21,541 nt of DNA from Lachnospiraceae bacterium (GCA_017542725.1 JAFXWR010000070.1:1-21541); one strand, 5' to 3'; shown: positions 1 through 9,373, counted from the first letter of the stretch. Numbers and translations are program-made. Notes: generated by a model not told the origin, from the letters alone.

Positions 1-16
1 TAGAGGGAGGCAAATA

Positions 17-481
17 GTGATAATATTGTTATTCATACTGTGGATAATATTTAATGGCAGGATTACAGTTGAGATTGCTGTAATCGGTGTTGTTATTTCA
101 TTTGCAGTAACTATTTTTTGTAAAAAGTTTTTCTATCAAGAGAAAAGAAATACAAAACATATCATACAAGAAGATTTTATGACGGTTGCATATATTGGTG
201 TTCTTGTGGTTGAGATAATTAAGGCAAATATTGCTGTATTAACTATCATGCTCAGCAACAAGATAGAGATAGAGCCATGTTTTTGCCATTTTAAAACTGA
301 TTTGAAAAATCCTATACATAGAATTCTTCTTGCAAACTCTATAACTCTTACTCCAGGAACTATAACTGTAGAGTTATCAGAGAATGGTGAATATAAGGTT
401 CACTGCCTTGACAAGAGTTTTGCTGATGGAATGAATGACTCCATATTTGTAAAAATGCTTAGAAAGATGGAGGAATTATAA
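17..481 (+). CDS. mrpE: Mrp/Mnh cation antiporter subunit E (MbhA-like)
   Basis: A 154-residue small membrane subunit of a multisubunit Na+/H+ antiporter (Mrp) module. The first 40 residues form two hydrophobic segments and a third lies around 55-80; the rest is polar and probably cytoplasmic. The motif ANSITLTPGTITVEL near residue 107 is the hallmark of the MrpE family, and the length is close to the usual 155-170. The start is GTG, six bases after a GAGGGAGG ribosome binding site at 4-10. The stop is one base before the next ATG. It is the first subunit visible in an MrpE-F-G-B-C-D type order, as in Mbh hydrogenases (MbhA). The window starts at its leader, so upstream operon genes cannot be excluded. 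Confidence 0.9.
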   Translation: MIILLFILWIIFNGRITVEIAVIGVVISFAVTIFCKKFFYQEKRNTKHIIQEDFMTVAYIGVLVVEIIKANIAVLTIMLSNKIEIEPCFCHFKTDLKNPIHRILLANSITLTPGTITVELSENGEYKVHCLDKSFADGMNDSIFVKMLRKMEEL

Positions 482-482
482 T

Positions 483-824
483 ATGTCAGTAATTAATTTT
501 CAAAATACGATTTTTGTCATATCAATGATAGTGTTGTCATTGTCTATAATTGCTATCTTTTTGAGAGCAATCATAGGTCCAAGAGTTGCTGATAGAATCA
601 TTTGTATAAATATGATTGGCACTAAGATAATCATATTTATTTGTATGATTGCAGGTTTCTTGAGAGAAGACTTTCTTATAGATGTAGCACTTGTATATGC
701 TCTCATAAACTTTATCTCTATGGTAGTTCTTACATATGCTTACGGACATGCATATGAAAAGAGAGAACTTAATAAGAGAAAGGCAGAAGTAAAGAAAGTA
801 TTAAAAAAAGGAGAGAAAAAATAG
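483..824 (+). CDS. mrpF: Mrp/Mnh cation antiporter subunit F (MbhB-like)
   Basis: A 113-residue protein with three hydrophobic segments (about 8-29, 40-60 and 65-88) and a short charged, lysine-rich tail. The loop GPRVADRIICINMIGTK after the first helix matches the conserved GP..xDR motif of the MrpF/PhaF family. It starts one base after the mrpE stop and ends one base before the mrpG ATG, so translation is probably coupled. Its role is structural within the ion-translocating membrane complex. Antisense reading frames opposite it are shadows. Confidence 0.9.
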   Translation: MSVINFQNTIFVISMIVLSLSIIAIFLRAIIGPRVADRIICINMIGTKIIIFICMIAGFLREDFLIDVALVYALINFISMVVLTYAYGHAYEKRELNKRKAEVKKVLKKGEKK

Positions 825-825
825 T

Positions 826-1155
826 ATGGATATATTGACGATTTTAAGACTTGCCATAGGAACTATACTTATATTTATTGGGCTCCTTATAATTGTTCTA
901 GCAATAATTGGTATCTATAGACTTAACTATGTGCTAAATAGAATGCACGTGGCTGCAACTTGTGATACTCTTGGTATGCTCTTTATACTTGTGGGATTAG
1001 TATTTTTTGAAGGTATATCATTTACTACACTGAAATTAGTTTGTATCGTAGTATTCTTCTGGATTTCAAGTCCTATATGTAGTCACTTGATTGCAAAGAT
1101 AGAAAGTCAAACTAATAAAAATATTAATAAAGAGTGCGGGGAGATGAAAATATGA
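826..1155 (+). CDS. mrpG: Mrp/Mnh cation antiporter subunit G (MbhC-like)
   Basis: A 109-residue protein with three transmembrane segments. The motif GIYRLNYVLNRMHVAATCDTLG (about residues 29-50, read in two overlapping parts) corresponds to the conserved R...RxHa...DTLG signature of MrpG/PhaG. It follows mrpF by one base, and its TGA stop overlaps the ATG of the next gene (ATGA at 1152-1155), a typical translational-coupling arrangement. It is the third subunit in the Mbh-like order. Confidence 0.9.
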   Translation: MDILTILRLAIGTILIFIGLLIIVLAIIGIYRLNYVLNRMHVAATCDTLGMLFILVGLVFFEGISFTTLKLVCIVVFFWISSPICSHLIAKIESQTNKNINKECGEMKI

Positions 1156-1409
1156 TTTATATCCAATATCTATTAGTAGCATTTTTAGTTATATGTGCTC
1201 TTTCGGTTTGTATAACAAATAATTTATTAGTATCACTAATTATTTTTACTGCTTATAGTTTGGTTATGTCAGTTATATGGCTATTCCTTGAGTCTCCTGA
1301 CCTTGCCATAACTGAAGCTGCAGTTGGAGCTGGTATAACTAGTATATTATTTTTTATAACTCTCGTTAAGGTCAACAAAATGAATGAGGGGGATAATAGC
1401 AATGAATAG
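1152..1409 (+). CDS. DUF4040 / MbhD-like membrane subunit (MrpA C-terminal piece)
   Basis: An 85-residue protein with three hydrophobic helices. The stretch ESPDLAITEAAVGAGITSIL is the signature of the MbhD family, which corresponds to part of the C-terminal domain of MrpA in bacillar Mrp complexes; here, as in Mbh, it is a separate gene. An in-frame GTG lies at 1134, but I chose ATG 1152 because GGGGAG at 1138-1143 is a good ribosome binding site for it and it overlaps the mrpG stop as ATGA. In Mbh/Mrp structures this subunit helps form the proposed sodium path; that role is known for the family and inferred here. Confidence 0.85.
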   Translation: MIYIQYLLVAFLVICALSVCITNNLLVSLIIFTAYSLVMSVIWLFLESPDLAITEAAVGAGITSILFFITLVKVNKMNEGDNSNE

Positions 1410-2304
1410 TTTTAAGGAAGCAATCACTTCGTTTGTAGACGGAACCCCAAAAGTAGAAAAAACTGTAGAAGTTAAAGAGAAGAGAGTATACAAGCATCAT
1501 GAGAAGAGTTTAACTGAGAGACTCACTTCTATGATAGAGAAGGGTGAGAGTAAAGGTGCAAGAAATGCATATACTGTCATCGCAGTTATTATGGCGATAG
1601 TTATTATTGGTTGTCTCATATATACAGTATCATCACTTCCACCATTTGGCAATCCAAGTAACCCTGCAAATAATGAAGTGGTTAGAAAGTATATAATGGA
1701 CGGAATACCTGACACAGGTGCTATAAATTTTGTAGCAGGAATGATTCTTGATTACAGAGCATTTGATACTTTAGGAGAGTCTACTGTTTTATTCATAGCA
1801 GCATCTACTGTCATAATACTTTTATTTAGAAAGAAAACTAAAGCAGAAGAGAAAGAAGAAAATATAGAGGAAGAAGTATTTGAAGATAAGCACGATGTGA
1901 TACTTAGACATGGTGCACTATTACTTGTTCCATTTACACTTATATTTGGAATCTATGTTATTTTAAATGGTCACCTATCGCCTGGCGGAGGATTTTCAGG
2001 CGGCACTATTATGGGAGCTGCACTTATACTTTACAACCTTGCATTTGGTGACAAATCTACAAAGAAATTCTTTAATTTCAAAATTTATAAAGTTATAACA
2101 ATCATAGCACTTAGTTTTTATGCAATCTCAAAAACTTATTCATTCTATACAGGTGCTAATCACATTCATTCAATAATACCAAATGGCATACCTGGAAATT
2201 TACTTAGTAGTGGACTCATACTTCCACTTAACATATGTGTAGGAATAGTTGTTGCCTGCACGATGTTTGGATTCTATTCTTTGTTTGATAGGGAGGAAAT
2301 CTAA
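1402..2304 (+). CDS. mrpB: Fused MbhE-like plus MrpB (MnhB) subunit
   Basis: A 300-residue protein that joins two subunits. Residues about 1-150 hold a charged N-terminal stretch, a transmembrane helix (TVIAVIMAIVIIGCLIYTV), a periplasmic-side loop and a second helix (STVLFIAASTVIILLF), resembling MbhE, the other MrpA C-terminal part. A charged Glu/Lys linker follows, and then a complete MnhB domain from DVILRHGALLLVPF, with the signature HLSPGGGFSGG and four helices. ATG 1402 is preferred over in-frame ATG 1384 because GAGGGGG at 1386-1392 is placed for it. The start lies inside the upstream gene (8-base overlap). Family role: MrpB is a membrane subunit of the antiporter core. Confidence 0.88.
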   Translation: MNSFKEAITSFVDGTPKVEKTVEVKEKRVYKHHEKSLTERLTSMIEKGESKGARNAYTVIAVIMAIVIIGCLIYTVSSLPPFGNPSNPANNEVVRKYIMDGIPDTGAINFVAGMILDYRAFDTLGESTVLFIAASTVIILLFRKKTKAEEKEENIEEEVFEDKHDVILRHGALLLVPFTLIFGIYVILNGHLSPGGGFSGGTIMGAALILYNLAFGDKSTKKFFNFKIYKVITIIALSFYAISKTYSFYTGANHIHSIIPNGIPGNLLSSGLILPLNICVGIVVACTMFGFYSLFDREEI

Positions 2305-2687
2305 TGTTTAGTGGACTTATAAATAATTTCTATGAGACGGCAGCAATTATCGTTTTTGGTATAGGTTTTGTCACATTGCTTCTCAATAGGAATATAATTA
2401 AGAAAATAATTGGTTTTAACTTTATGGATACTGCCATCTATCTTTTCCTTGCATCAAAAGGTTATATATCAGGTAGGATGGCACCTATCCTTTATAAAGA
2501 GACAACACCAACACTTACAAAATATATTAATCCAGTTCCAGCGGGACTCGTACTTACTGGTATCGTTGTATCTGTAAGTTTCACTGCATTCTTTTTAGCA
2601 ATTGCAGTTAGACTTTATAGAGAGTACAACACTCTGGATTTACATGAGATAGTATCTATGATGAATAAAGAGGAGAATGAAGAGTAA
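2304..2687 (+). CDS. mrpC: Mrp subunit C / NuoK-like (MbhG)
   Basis: A 127-residue NuoK-type protein with three helices. Two stretches fit MrpC: GFNFMDTAIYLFLASKG in helix 2, and NPVPAGLVLTGIVVSVS in helix 3, which is the conserved NPxPxALVLTxIVI motif. Its ATG overlaps the stop of the preceding gene (TAATG), and its own stop overlaps the next start in the same way. In Mrp and complex I, NuoK/MrpC helices carry buried acidic residues used for ion transfer; its place next to MrpD is conserved. Confidence 0.92.
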   Translation: MFSGLINNFYETAAIIVFGIGFVTLLLNRNIIKKIIGFNFMDTAIYLFLASKGYISGRMAPILYKETTPTLTKYINPVPAGLVLTGIVVSVSFTAFFLAIAVRLYREYNTLDLHEIVSMMNKEENEE

Positions 2688-4201
2688 TGGATAAATATTA
2701 TGTTATAAAAGATATAGTGCAGAATTTTCCTTTTATATCTATTATACTATCACTATTCACAGGAATTCTTTGCGCAGCAGTTAAACCTAAAAAAGCAATG
2801 GGTATATGCTTTTTTAATCTTATAGTGTGCTTTGTACTTTCACTAGCAACACTTATATACTGTATAAATAATGGTGACTACTATGTATATATGATGGGAC
2901 ATTTTCCAGCACCATTTGGAAATGAGATAAGAGTTGGAGTCCTTGAGGCATTGATGGCTACTTCATTTGCACTCGTTATGCTTCTATCATTACTTGGTGG
3001 ACTTAAGCACATATTCCATGATGTATTACCTGAAAAGCAAAATTATTATTTCTTGATGATGGAGTTACTTTATACTTCACTCATAGCGCTTATTTATACA
3101 AACGACTTGTTCACAGCATATGTATTCGTAGAAATAAATACACTTACAGCTTGTGCTATAGTTATGCTTAAGCACGGTAAAGAGACATTGGTTGCTACAG
3201 CAAGATATCTCATGATGAGCTTACTTGGTTCAGGTCTCATAATGATAGGTATAAGCATATTGTATGACATAACTGGACATCTACTTATGTCAAATATAAA
3301 AGAATCTGTAGTAGCACTTGCAAGTGCAGGACAGTACAGACTTCCTATAGAAGTTGTGATTTGTCTTTTTGCTATAGGTCTTGGAATTAAGTCTGCGCTC
3401 TATCCGTTCCATTCTTGGCTACCTGATGCACACGGGTCATCAACATCTGGTTCATCAGCAGTTTTGTCAGGACTTGTCCTTAAAGCTTATATAATTTTAC
3501 TCATAAAGATGGTATATAGAGTATTTAGTATAGAAGTAATAAGAGGATCAAAAGTTCTAGATATCTTATTTGTACTTGGTGTTCTCGCTATGACTATCGG
3601 TTCTATCAAAGCAATCAACTCAAGAGACTTGAAGAGAATGATTGCTTATTCATCAGTAGCACAAATTGGTTATATATATCTTGGAATTGGTCTTGGAAAT
3701 GACGCAGGTATGATAGCAGCATGCTTCCAAATATTAGTTCACGCATTCACTAAGCCAATGCTCTTTAATACTGCAGGTGCATTTATGGATGAGGCACATG
3801 GCAGTAGAAAGTTTAAAGACTTGGTGGGAGCAGCAAGAAAGAATCTCTGGGCAGGAATTGGATTTGCTGTCGGAGCATTTTCTATGATAGGTATACCACT
3901 CTTTGGAGGATTCGTTGTAAAGTATAATCTTGCACTTGCAGCACTTCCTACAAATAGAGCAGTACTTGCACTTACAGCACTTGTTATTAGTACAGTATTA
4001 AATGCTATATATTATGTGCCAGCACTTATGGTTTTATTTAAGAAAACTAGCAATAGTTCTAAGATAAAAGTTTTTGCTGATAAGAATGATGTGCCATTTA
4101 TATTATCAAATGGAGTATTTATAGTTTGCAATTTTGTTTTAGGAATCATGTCACCATTCTTTATCGCACTTATAACAATGGGATTAAATAAATTTGCTTA
4201 A
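2687..4201 (+). CDS. mrpD: Antiporter-like subunit MrpD / NuoN type (MbhH)
   Basis: A 504-residue polytopic protein of the proton-conducting antiporter family (about 14 helices). The key residues are present: Glu149 in helix 5 (FVEINTL), Lys235 in broken helix 7 (GIKSALYPFHSWLPDAH, with His242 and His249) and Lys266 in helix 8. This is the first of four paralogous antiporter subunits in the row and sits where MbhH/MrpD is expected, right after MrpC, with an overlapping TAATG start. It probably moves H+ or Na+ across the membrane as part of the complex. Confidence 0.92.
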   Translation: MDKYYVIKDIVQNFPFISIILSLFTGILCAAVKPKKAMGICFFNLIVCFVLSLATLIYCINNGDYYVYMMGHFPAPFGNEIRVGVLEALMATSFALVMLLSLLGGLKHIFHDVLPEKQNYYFLMMELLYTSLIALIYTNDLFTAYVFVEINTLTACAIVMLKHGKETLVATARYLMMSLLGSGLIMIGISILYDITGHLLMSNIKESVVALASAGQYRLPIEVVICLFAIGLGIKSALYPFHSWLPDAHGSSTSGSSAVLSGLVLKAYIILLIKMVYRVFSIEVIRGSKVLDILFVLGVLAMTIGSIKAINSRDLKRMIAYSSVAQIGYIYLGIGLGNDAGMIAACFQILVHAFTKPMLFNTAGAFMDEAHGSRKFKDLVGAARKNLWAGIGFAVGAFSMIGIPLFGGFVVKYNLALAALPTNRAVLALTALVISTVLNAIYYVPALMVLFKKTSNSSKIKVFADKNDVPFILSNGVFIVCNFVLGIMSPFFIALITMGLNKFA

Positions 4202-4242
4202 TATATAAATATACGAATAATATAATTTTAGGAGTAACAAAT

Positions 4243-5714
4243 ATGAAGGATTACATGCTTTTATTACCAATAGTATTTCCAGCTATAGCAGCGTTATTTA
4301 CTTTGGTAATAAAGAAACAATTTTCAGACAGAGGTTTTAGAACAAAATATGTTGGAGTAGTACTTTTACTTACTCTAATCTTTAACTTCTATGCAATTTT
4401 GAATTTTAGAGGACTTACATTATTCTATCTGACTAGAAATTTACCAATCGAGTTTAGAGTGGATGGGATGACTATATTATTTAATAGTATAGTGACTATC
4501 ATGTGGTTCTTAGCAGGAGTATTTTCATTTGAATACATGAAGCATGAGGAGAATAATGAAAGTTTCTACCTATTCTATTTGCTCACGGAGTCAGTACTCA
4601 TAGCACTTGGCATGGCTTCAAACTTCATGACACTTTATTTGTTCTATGAGTTTATGACATTCTTGTCACTACCACTTGCACTTCACACAAGAACAAAAGA
4701 AGCTATCAGTGGTGGTCTTAAATATTTGTTCTACTCAGTCTTCGGTGCATCACTTGCACTCGTAGGATTCTTCTTTATGAATCAATATGGAGATATCACT
4801 TTCAGAGCTGGCGGAACTTTAATCGCAAGTAAGGTTTTAGGAAATGAAGCCCTTCTTAAAGTAATTTTCTTCTTGACTATATTAGGTTTCAGCGCAAAAG
4901 CTGGTATGTTCCCGCTTCATGGATGGTTGCCATCAGCTCACCCAGTAGCACCTGCACCTGCATCAGCAGTTTTGTCTGGTGTAATCACTAAGGCCGGTGT
5001 GCTTGCTATAATAAGAGTTATCTATTATCAAGTAGGTGTAAATTTCCTTCGTGGAACTTGGTTCAATATGCATTTATGACTTTGACACTCATAACAGTGT
5101 TTATGGGTTCTATGATGGCTTATAAAGAGCAGGTACTCAAGAAGAGACTTGCATATTCATCAGTCAGCCAAGTTTCCTATGTACTCTTTGGCCTTTCAAC
5201 TATGACTCCAATCGGATTTGTTGGAGCATTACTACAAGTTGTATTCCACTCAATTGCAAAGAACCTTCTCTTTATGGGAGCAGGCGCAATTATATATAAA
5301 GAACACAAGACTATGGTTTCAGAACTTAAGGGTATAGGAAAGAATATGCCTATTACTATGTGGTGCTTCACAATAGGTGGCCTTGCACTTGTAGGTATAC
5401 CACCACTTACTGGTTTTGTAAGCAAATGGTATCTAGCTCAAGGTTCACTTGTATCAGGTGTTCCAACGTTAAATTATGTAGGACCAATAATACTTCTAGC
5501 ATCAGCGCTTTTGACAGCAGGATATTTAGTTACTATATCAATTAGTGCATTTATACCTGGTGCGGATTTTGATTATAAAAAAGTTAAGAATACAGAACCA
5601 AACATGTATATGTTATTCCCACTTGTATTACTCGCAGTAGCATGTTTCGTATGTGGTACATTCTCAACACCACTTATAAACTTCTTTACTAATATAGCTA
5701 GTACTATAATGTAA
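4243..5714 (+). pseudogene. Antiporter-like subunit (NuoM/MrpD type) interrupted by a one-base frameshift
   Basis: Two reading frames together make one antiporter-like subunit. The first part (4243 onward) carries Glu136, Lys219, His226, His233 and Lys250 in the expected motifs (FYEFMTF, SAKAGMFPLHGWLPSAHP). After GTW at residue 273 the frame runs into a TGA at 5077-5079. The -1 frame continues at once with VQYAFMTLTLITVFMGS to 5714. Adding one G in the TGG/GTT junction at 5059-5062 restores a 490-residue protein that aligns without gaps over this region to the next gene (488 aa). No classical slippery heptamer is present, so a real mutation or a sequencing error is likelier than programmed shifting. 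A ribosome binding site AGGAG precedes the start. If the lesion is real, the complex loses one of its four pumps. Confidence 0.85.
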
Positions 5715-5734
5715 TTAATAGGGGCTAGGAATAA

Positions 5735-7201
5735 ATGATTGTTTTAGTAGGTATACTGCTTCCGATTGTAGCAGGATTATTAATACCAGCATTAAAACTA
5801 AATAATCAAGCAAGAAATGTATATGTTGTAGCTTCAGCACTCGCATCAAGCCTATTAGCATTTTATATTGCATTTGCAAGTGGATTTACAACATTTACAT
5901 TACTACATCTTAATAGAATATTTTCGATCGGATTTAAGATAGACGGACTTTCAAAAATATTTTTACTAATAATAGCAACACTCTGGCCTATAGCAACTCT
6001 ATATGCCACTGAGTATATGGAGCACGAAGAGAATCAAGATTCATTTTTTAGATATTATCTCATAGCTTTTGGCATAGCACTTGGACTCGCATTTAGCAAA
6101 AATGCTATTACTATGTATCTATTTTATGAATTACTTACTTTCTTGACATTGCCACTCATAATGCACGATTTTTATGAAAAGAAAGTTCAGTATGCTGGAA
6201 AAGTTTATTTGATAGTATCAGTTCTTGGAGCATCAATTGCTCTTATAGGGATAATTATTCTTACTTCTATAGTTCCAAGTGTAGAGTTTATAGACGGCGG
6301 AGTTTTAAAAGAAGTAGTTTATAAAAATAATGAGACACTATGTAATATAGCTTATATACTTTGCTTTATAGGATTTGGTGTAAAAGCAGCTATAATTCCA
6401 TTTACTTACTGGTTACCAACTTGTGGTGTAGCACCAACTCCAGTATCAGCGCTTTTACATGCTGTTGCTGTAGTTAAGGCTGGTGTATTTGCAATTATGA
6501 GAGTTACTTTTTATCTTTTTGGAAGCGCAAACCTATATGGTTCACTTGCACAAAAGATAACTATGGTAATCGCAATTATAACTATAGTTTATGGATCTAT
6601 AATGGCAGTCAAGGATAGACAGATTAAAAGAAGACTTGCATATAGTACTGCAAGCAATCTTTCATATATATTATTTGCAGTAACACTTATGACAAAATCT
6701 GGTTTTGAAGCAGGTATGACTCATATGATGTTTCACGCGATTATAAAGATAAATTTATTCTTTATAGCTGGAGCAATAATAATATATTCGCATAAAGAAT
6801 TTGTTGATGATATGGAAGGTATCGCAAAAAAGTTGCCAGTTGCAATGTTTACATTTTTGATAGCATCACTTGCAATGGTTGGTATACCATTAACCTGTGG
6901 ATTTGTAAGCAAGTATGAATTAATTACAGCGGCAATAGAAGCAGATAGTCATATGGCATTTATTGGGATAGTTGCCATAATCATTTCCTCAATTTTAACT
7001 TTAGTTTATTTATTTAGTATAGTAATACCAGCATATATACCTGGGACAGACTTTAGTGATAAAGAGATAGAAGATGTACATGCACCAGGTAAGATCATGA
7101 AATTTGTATTTGTATTAATAACTATAATGATAATATATTTCGGCGTCAATTCCGCTCCACTGCTTAACTTTATAGAGTCAGTGGCGAGTGGAATAGCTTA
7201 G
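5735..7201 (+). CDS. Antiporter-like subunit with MrpA/NuoL-type signature, altered His motif
   Basis: A 488-residue polytopic protein and the third of four antiporter-like subunits. Glu132 (FYELLTF), Lys217 (FGVKAAI) and Lys248 are retained. The usual PFHxWLPxAH motif of helix 7 reads PFTYWLPTCG, so Thr224 replaces the first His and Cys-Gly replaces Ala-His. The next segment, APTPVSALLHAVAVVKAG, looks more like MrpA/NuoL (TPVSAxLHxxxxVKAG) than MrpD. The C-terminal helices resemble those of the preceding gene. The start ATG follows AGGGGCTAGGA. Role inferred: ion-translocating subunit of the same complex. Confidence 0.88.
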   Translation: MIVLVGILLPIVAGLLIPALKLNNQARNVYVVASALASSLLAFYIAFASGFTTFTLLHLNRIFSIGFKIDGLSKIFLLIIATLWPIATLYATEYMEHEENQDSFFRYYLIAFGIALGLAFSKNAITMYLFYELLTFLTLPLIMHDFYEKKVQYAGKVYLIVSVLGASIALIGIIILTSIVPSVEFIDGGVLKEVVYKNNETLCNIAYILCFIGFGVKAAIIPFTYWLPTCGVAPTPVSALLHAVAVVKAGVFAIMRVTFYLFGSANLYGSLAQKITMVIAIITIVYGSIMAVKDRQIKRRLAYSTASNLSYILFAVTLMTKSGFEAGMTHMMFHAIIKINLFFIAGAIIIYSHKEFVDDMEGIAKKLPVAMFTFLIASLAMVGIPLTCGFVSKYELITAAIEADSHMAFIGIVAIIISSILTLVYLFSIVIPAYIPGTDFSDKEIEDVHAPGKIMKFVFVLITIMIIYFGVNSAPLLNFIESVASGIA

Positions 7202-7209
7202 GAGGCACT

Positions 7210-9327
7210 GTGAAAGGATCAGTTTTATTATTCTTAGTACTTTTTCCAATTGTAGGAGCATTTATATCTTACTTGATTGGAAGAAAGAACAAAACTTTAA
7301 GAGACTATTTTGCTGCACTTGTATGCATCATAGATTTACTTGTGATGATATCTTTATTTGTAAGAGCGGCAAACGGAGAAGTAATACATTATTATGTATA
7401 TAACATCTGTGGTCAATATTTGCATCTTGAGTTAGATGGATTTAGAGCAATATATGGAACTATTTGTGCATTTATGTGGTCTATGACTTCACTTTTCTCA
7501 CACGAGTATTTCCATCACTATAGAAATAGAAATAGATATTATTTCTTCTTGCTTTTGACATTTGCTGGCACCATGGGTGTATTTTTATCAGGAAACCTTT
7601 TCACTACATTTATATTTTTCGAGCTCATGTCTATGGCATCATATGTAATGGTTGTTCATGATGAGAAGCCTGCTGCTATGAGAGCAGGAGATACATACCT
7701 TATGATAGCAGTTCTCGGTGGTATGGTTATGCTCATGGGATTATTCCTTATGTCAAATGCAGTAGGAACTCTTGAAATAGATGAATTGCATGAAGCGGTA
7801 ACATCTTATCTTGAAGATGGTGGAAGTTTAAAAATCATATGGGCTTCTGCAATGTGCATGTTATTTGGCTTTGGAGCTAAGGCTGGTATGTTCCCAGTTC
7901 ACATTTGGCTTCCTAAAGCTCACCCTGTAGCACCAGCTCCAGCATCAGCACTTCTTTCTGGTATACTTACAAAATCAGGTGTATATGGAATCTTAATTAT
8001 CACTTCAAGAATATTCTTATATGATCCTACTTATGGAAAATTAATACTTGGCATTGGTACTATCACTATGTTTTTAGGTGCGTTCCTTGCACTATTCTCT
8101 ATAGATTTAAAAAGAACACTAGCTTGTTCTTCAATGTCACAAATTGGATTTATATTAGTTGCTTGTGGTATGCAAGCATTACTTGGACATCACAATGCAT
8201 ATGCAGTTCGTGGTGCACTTCTTCACATGGTAAATCACTCAGTATTTAAATTAATTCTCTTTATGGTTGCCGGTGCTGTGTACATGAATTTACATAAGCT
8301 TAACTTAAATGACATAAGAGGATTTGGAAGAGGAAAGTGGTTCTTAAATTTTGCGTATCTTATGGGCTACATTGGTATCGCAGGTGTGCCACTTTGGAGT
8401 GGATATGTATCAAAGACTTTAATTCACGATGCTATACTACATTATCTTCACGAACTTCATCACGAAGGAATTCATGGTTTTTGGCAATATGATATCTATA
8501 GTATAGTAGAATGGATATTCACTATTTCTGGTGGACTTACATTTGCTTATATGACAAAATTATATATTTCTGTTTTCTGGGAAAAGAATGTAGATGCATC
8601 TGTTCAAAAGAAATATGATGACATGAATAAGACTTATATTAGTCCACTTTCAAAATTTGCTATTGGACTATCAGCACTCATACCACCAATCTTTGGATTT
8701 ACTTCTACAATTATGGATAGAGTAAATAAATATAATTTAGGTCTCATGGATAAACTTGCAGATGTCGGTGAGACATTTATGACTGAAGGCGGACATGCAT
8801 TCGAGCATGCTGATAAGTTCCTTGATATATTTAGCATGGATTGTCTTATAGGTGCTGGCAAGTCACTTATAATTGGTGCACTAGTATACTTACTATTTAT
8901 AAGAACACTTCTTATGAGAACAGAAAATGGCAAGAGAGTATATGTAAATGTATGGCCAGCTTGGCTTGACCTTGAGGATTCATTCTATAGACCAGTTATC
9001 ATGGTAGGACTTGTAAATTTATGTGGATTTATTTGTTCTATATTTGACAACTTTACAACTTTCATTACACCAAAAATTATATTTATACTTTCATTTATAT
9101 TTAGAATTTGTGATAAATTAGTTGATGGAATTGTAGCTGTTTTAAGATCGACATTATTTATAGCTATCAATACTATAAAAACTGGTGATGCATTTGCGGT
9201 ATTAAATGTTGAGTCAGATAGCTCAAAGGCTGTAAAAACTGTCACTGATAGTTTGTCTGTAAGTTTGTTATTATTTTGCCTAGGCTTATGCATAGCACTT
9301 ATTTATCTCGTAGTGCTCAATGGTTAG
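7210..9327 (+). CDS. Large antiporter-like subunit (NuoL/HyfB/HycC type) with C-terminal extension
   Basis: A 705-residue polytopic protein. Residues about 1-470 are the antiporter core with Glu138 (FFELMSM), Lys224, His231 and His238 (GAKAGMFPVHIWLPKAHP) and Lys255. This pattern resembles the large subunits of hydrogenase-4/formate hydrogenlyase (HyfB/HycC) and NuoL. After residue 480 there is an extension of over 200 residues with an acidic/His soluble stretch (about 510-540) and several more hydrophobic helices, ending in SVSLLLFCLGLCIALIYLVV. The start is GTG, four bases after GGAGG at 7201-7205, which directly abuts the previous stop. It is the last gene of the membrane operon and by position the probable distal pump. 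Confidence 0.88.
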   Translation: MKGSVLLFLVLFPIVGAFISYLIGRKNKTLRDYFAALVCIIDLLVMISLFVRAANGEVIHYYVYNICGQYLHLELDGFRAIYGTICAFMWSMTSLFSHEYFHHYRNRNRYYFFLLLTFAGTMGVFLSGNLFTTFIFFELMSMASYVMVVHDEKPAAMRAGDTYLMIAVLGGMVMLMGLFLMSNAVGTLEIDELHEAVTSYLEDGGSLKIIWASAMCMLFGFGAKAGMFPVHIWLPKAHPVAPAPASALLSGILTKSGVYGILIITSRIFLYDPTYGKLILGIGTITMFLGAFLALFSIDLKRTLACSSMSQIGFILVACGMQALLGHHNAYAVRGALLHMVNHSVFKLILFMVAGAVYMNLHKLNLNDIRGFGRGKWFLNFAYLMGYIGIAGVPLWSGYVSKTLIHDAILHYLHELHHEGIHGFWQYDIYSIVEWIFTISGGLTFAYMTKLYISVFWEKNVDASVQKKYDDMNKTYISPLSKFAIGLSALIPPIFGFTSTIMDRVNKYNLGLMDKLADVGETFMTEGGHAFEHADKFLDIFSMDCLIGAGKSLIIGALVYLLFIRTLLMRTENGKRVYVNVWPAWLDLEDSFYRPVIMVGLVNLCGFICSIFDNFTTFITPKIIFILSFIFRICDKLVDGIVAVLRSTLFIAINTIKTGDAFAVLNVESDSSKAVKTVTDSLSVSLLLFCLGLCIALIYLVVLNG

Positions 9328-9348
9328 TCTCGGCATTTAATATAAAAA

Positions 9349-9373
9349 TTTAAAGTTTAGGGAGGACTTTAAA
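9349..9373 (+). promoter_or_regulatory. Hairpin presenting the ribosome binding site of the DUF1576 gene
   Basis: TTTAAAGT at 9349-9356 is perfectly complementary to ACTTTAAA at 9366-9373. The 9-base loop contains GGGAGG, the ribosome binding site, and the stem ends directly at the ATG (9374). An AT-rich stem this short may only weakly affect translation; no regulator is identified. Confidence 0.4.

Noticed and set aside
5055..5066. Programmed -1 frameshift between the two halves of the antiporter gene
   Set aside because: No X-XXY-YYZ slippery heptamer or obvious downstream stimulatory structure is visible; none of the three intact paralogues here has one; a lost G is simpler.
8634..9293. 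Antisense reading frames opposite the large antiporter gene
   Set aside because: They have no ribosome binding sites or recognisable domains, and they lie opposite clearly conserved coding sequence.
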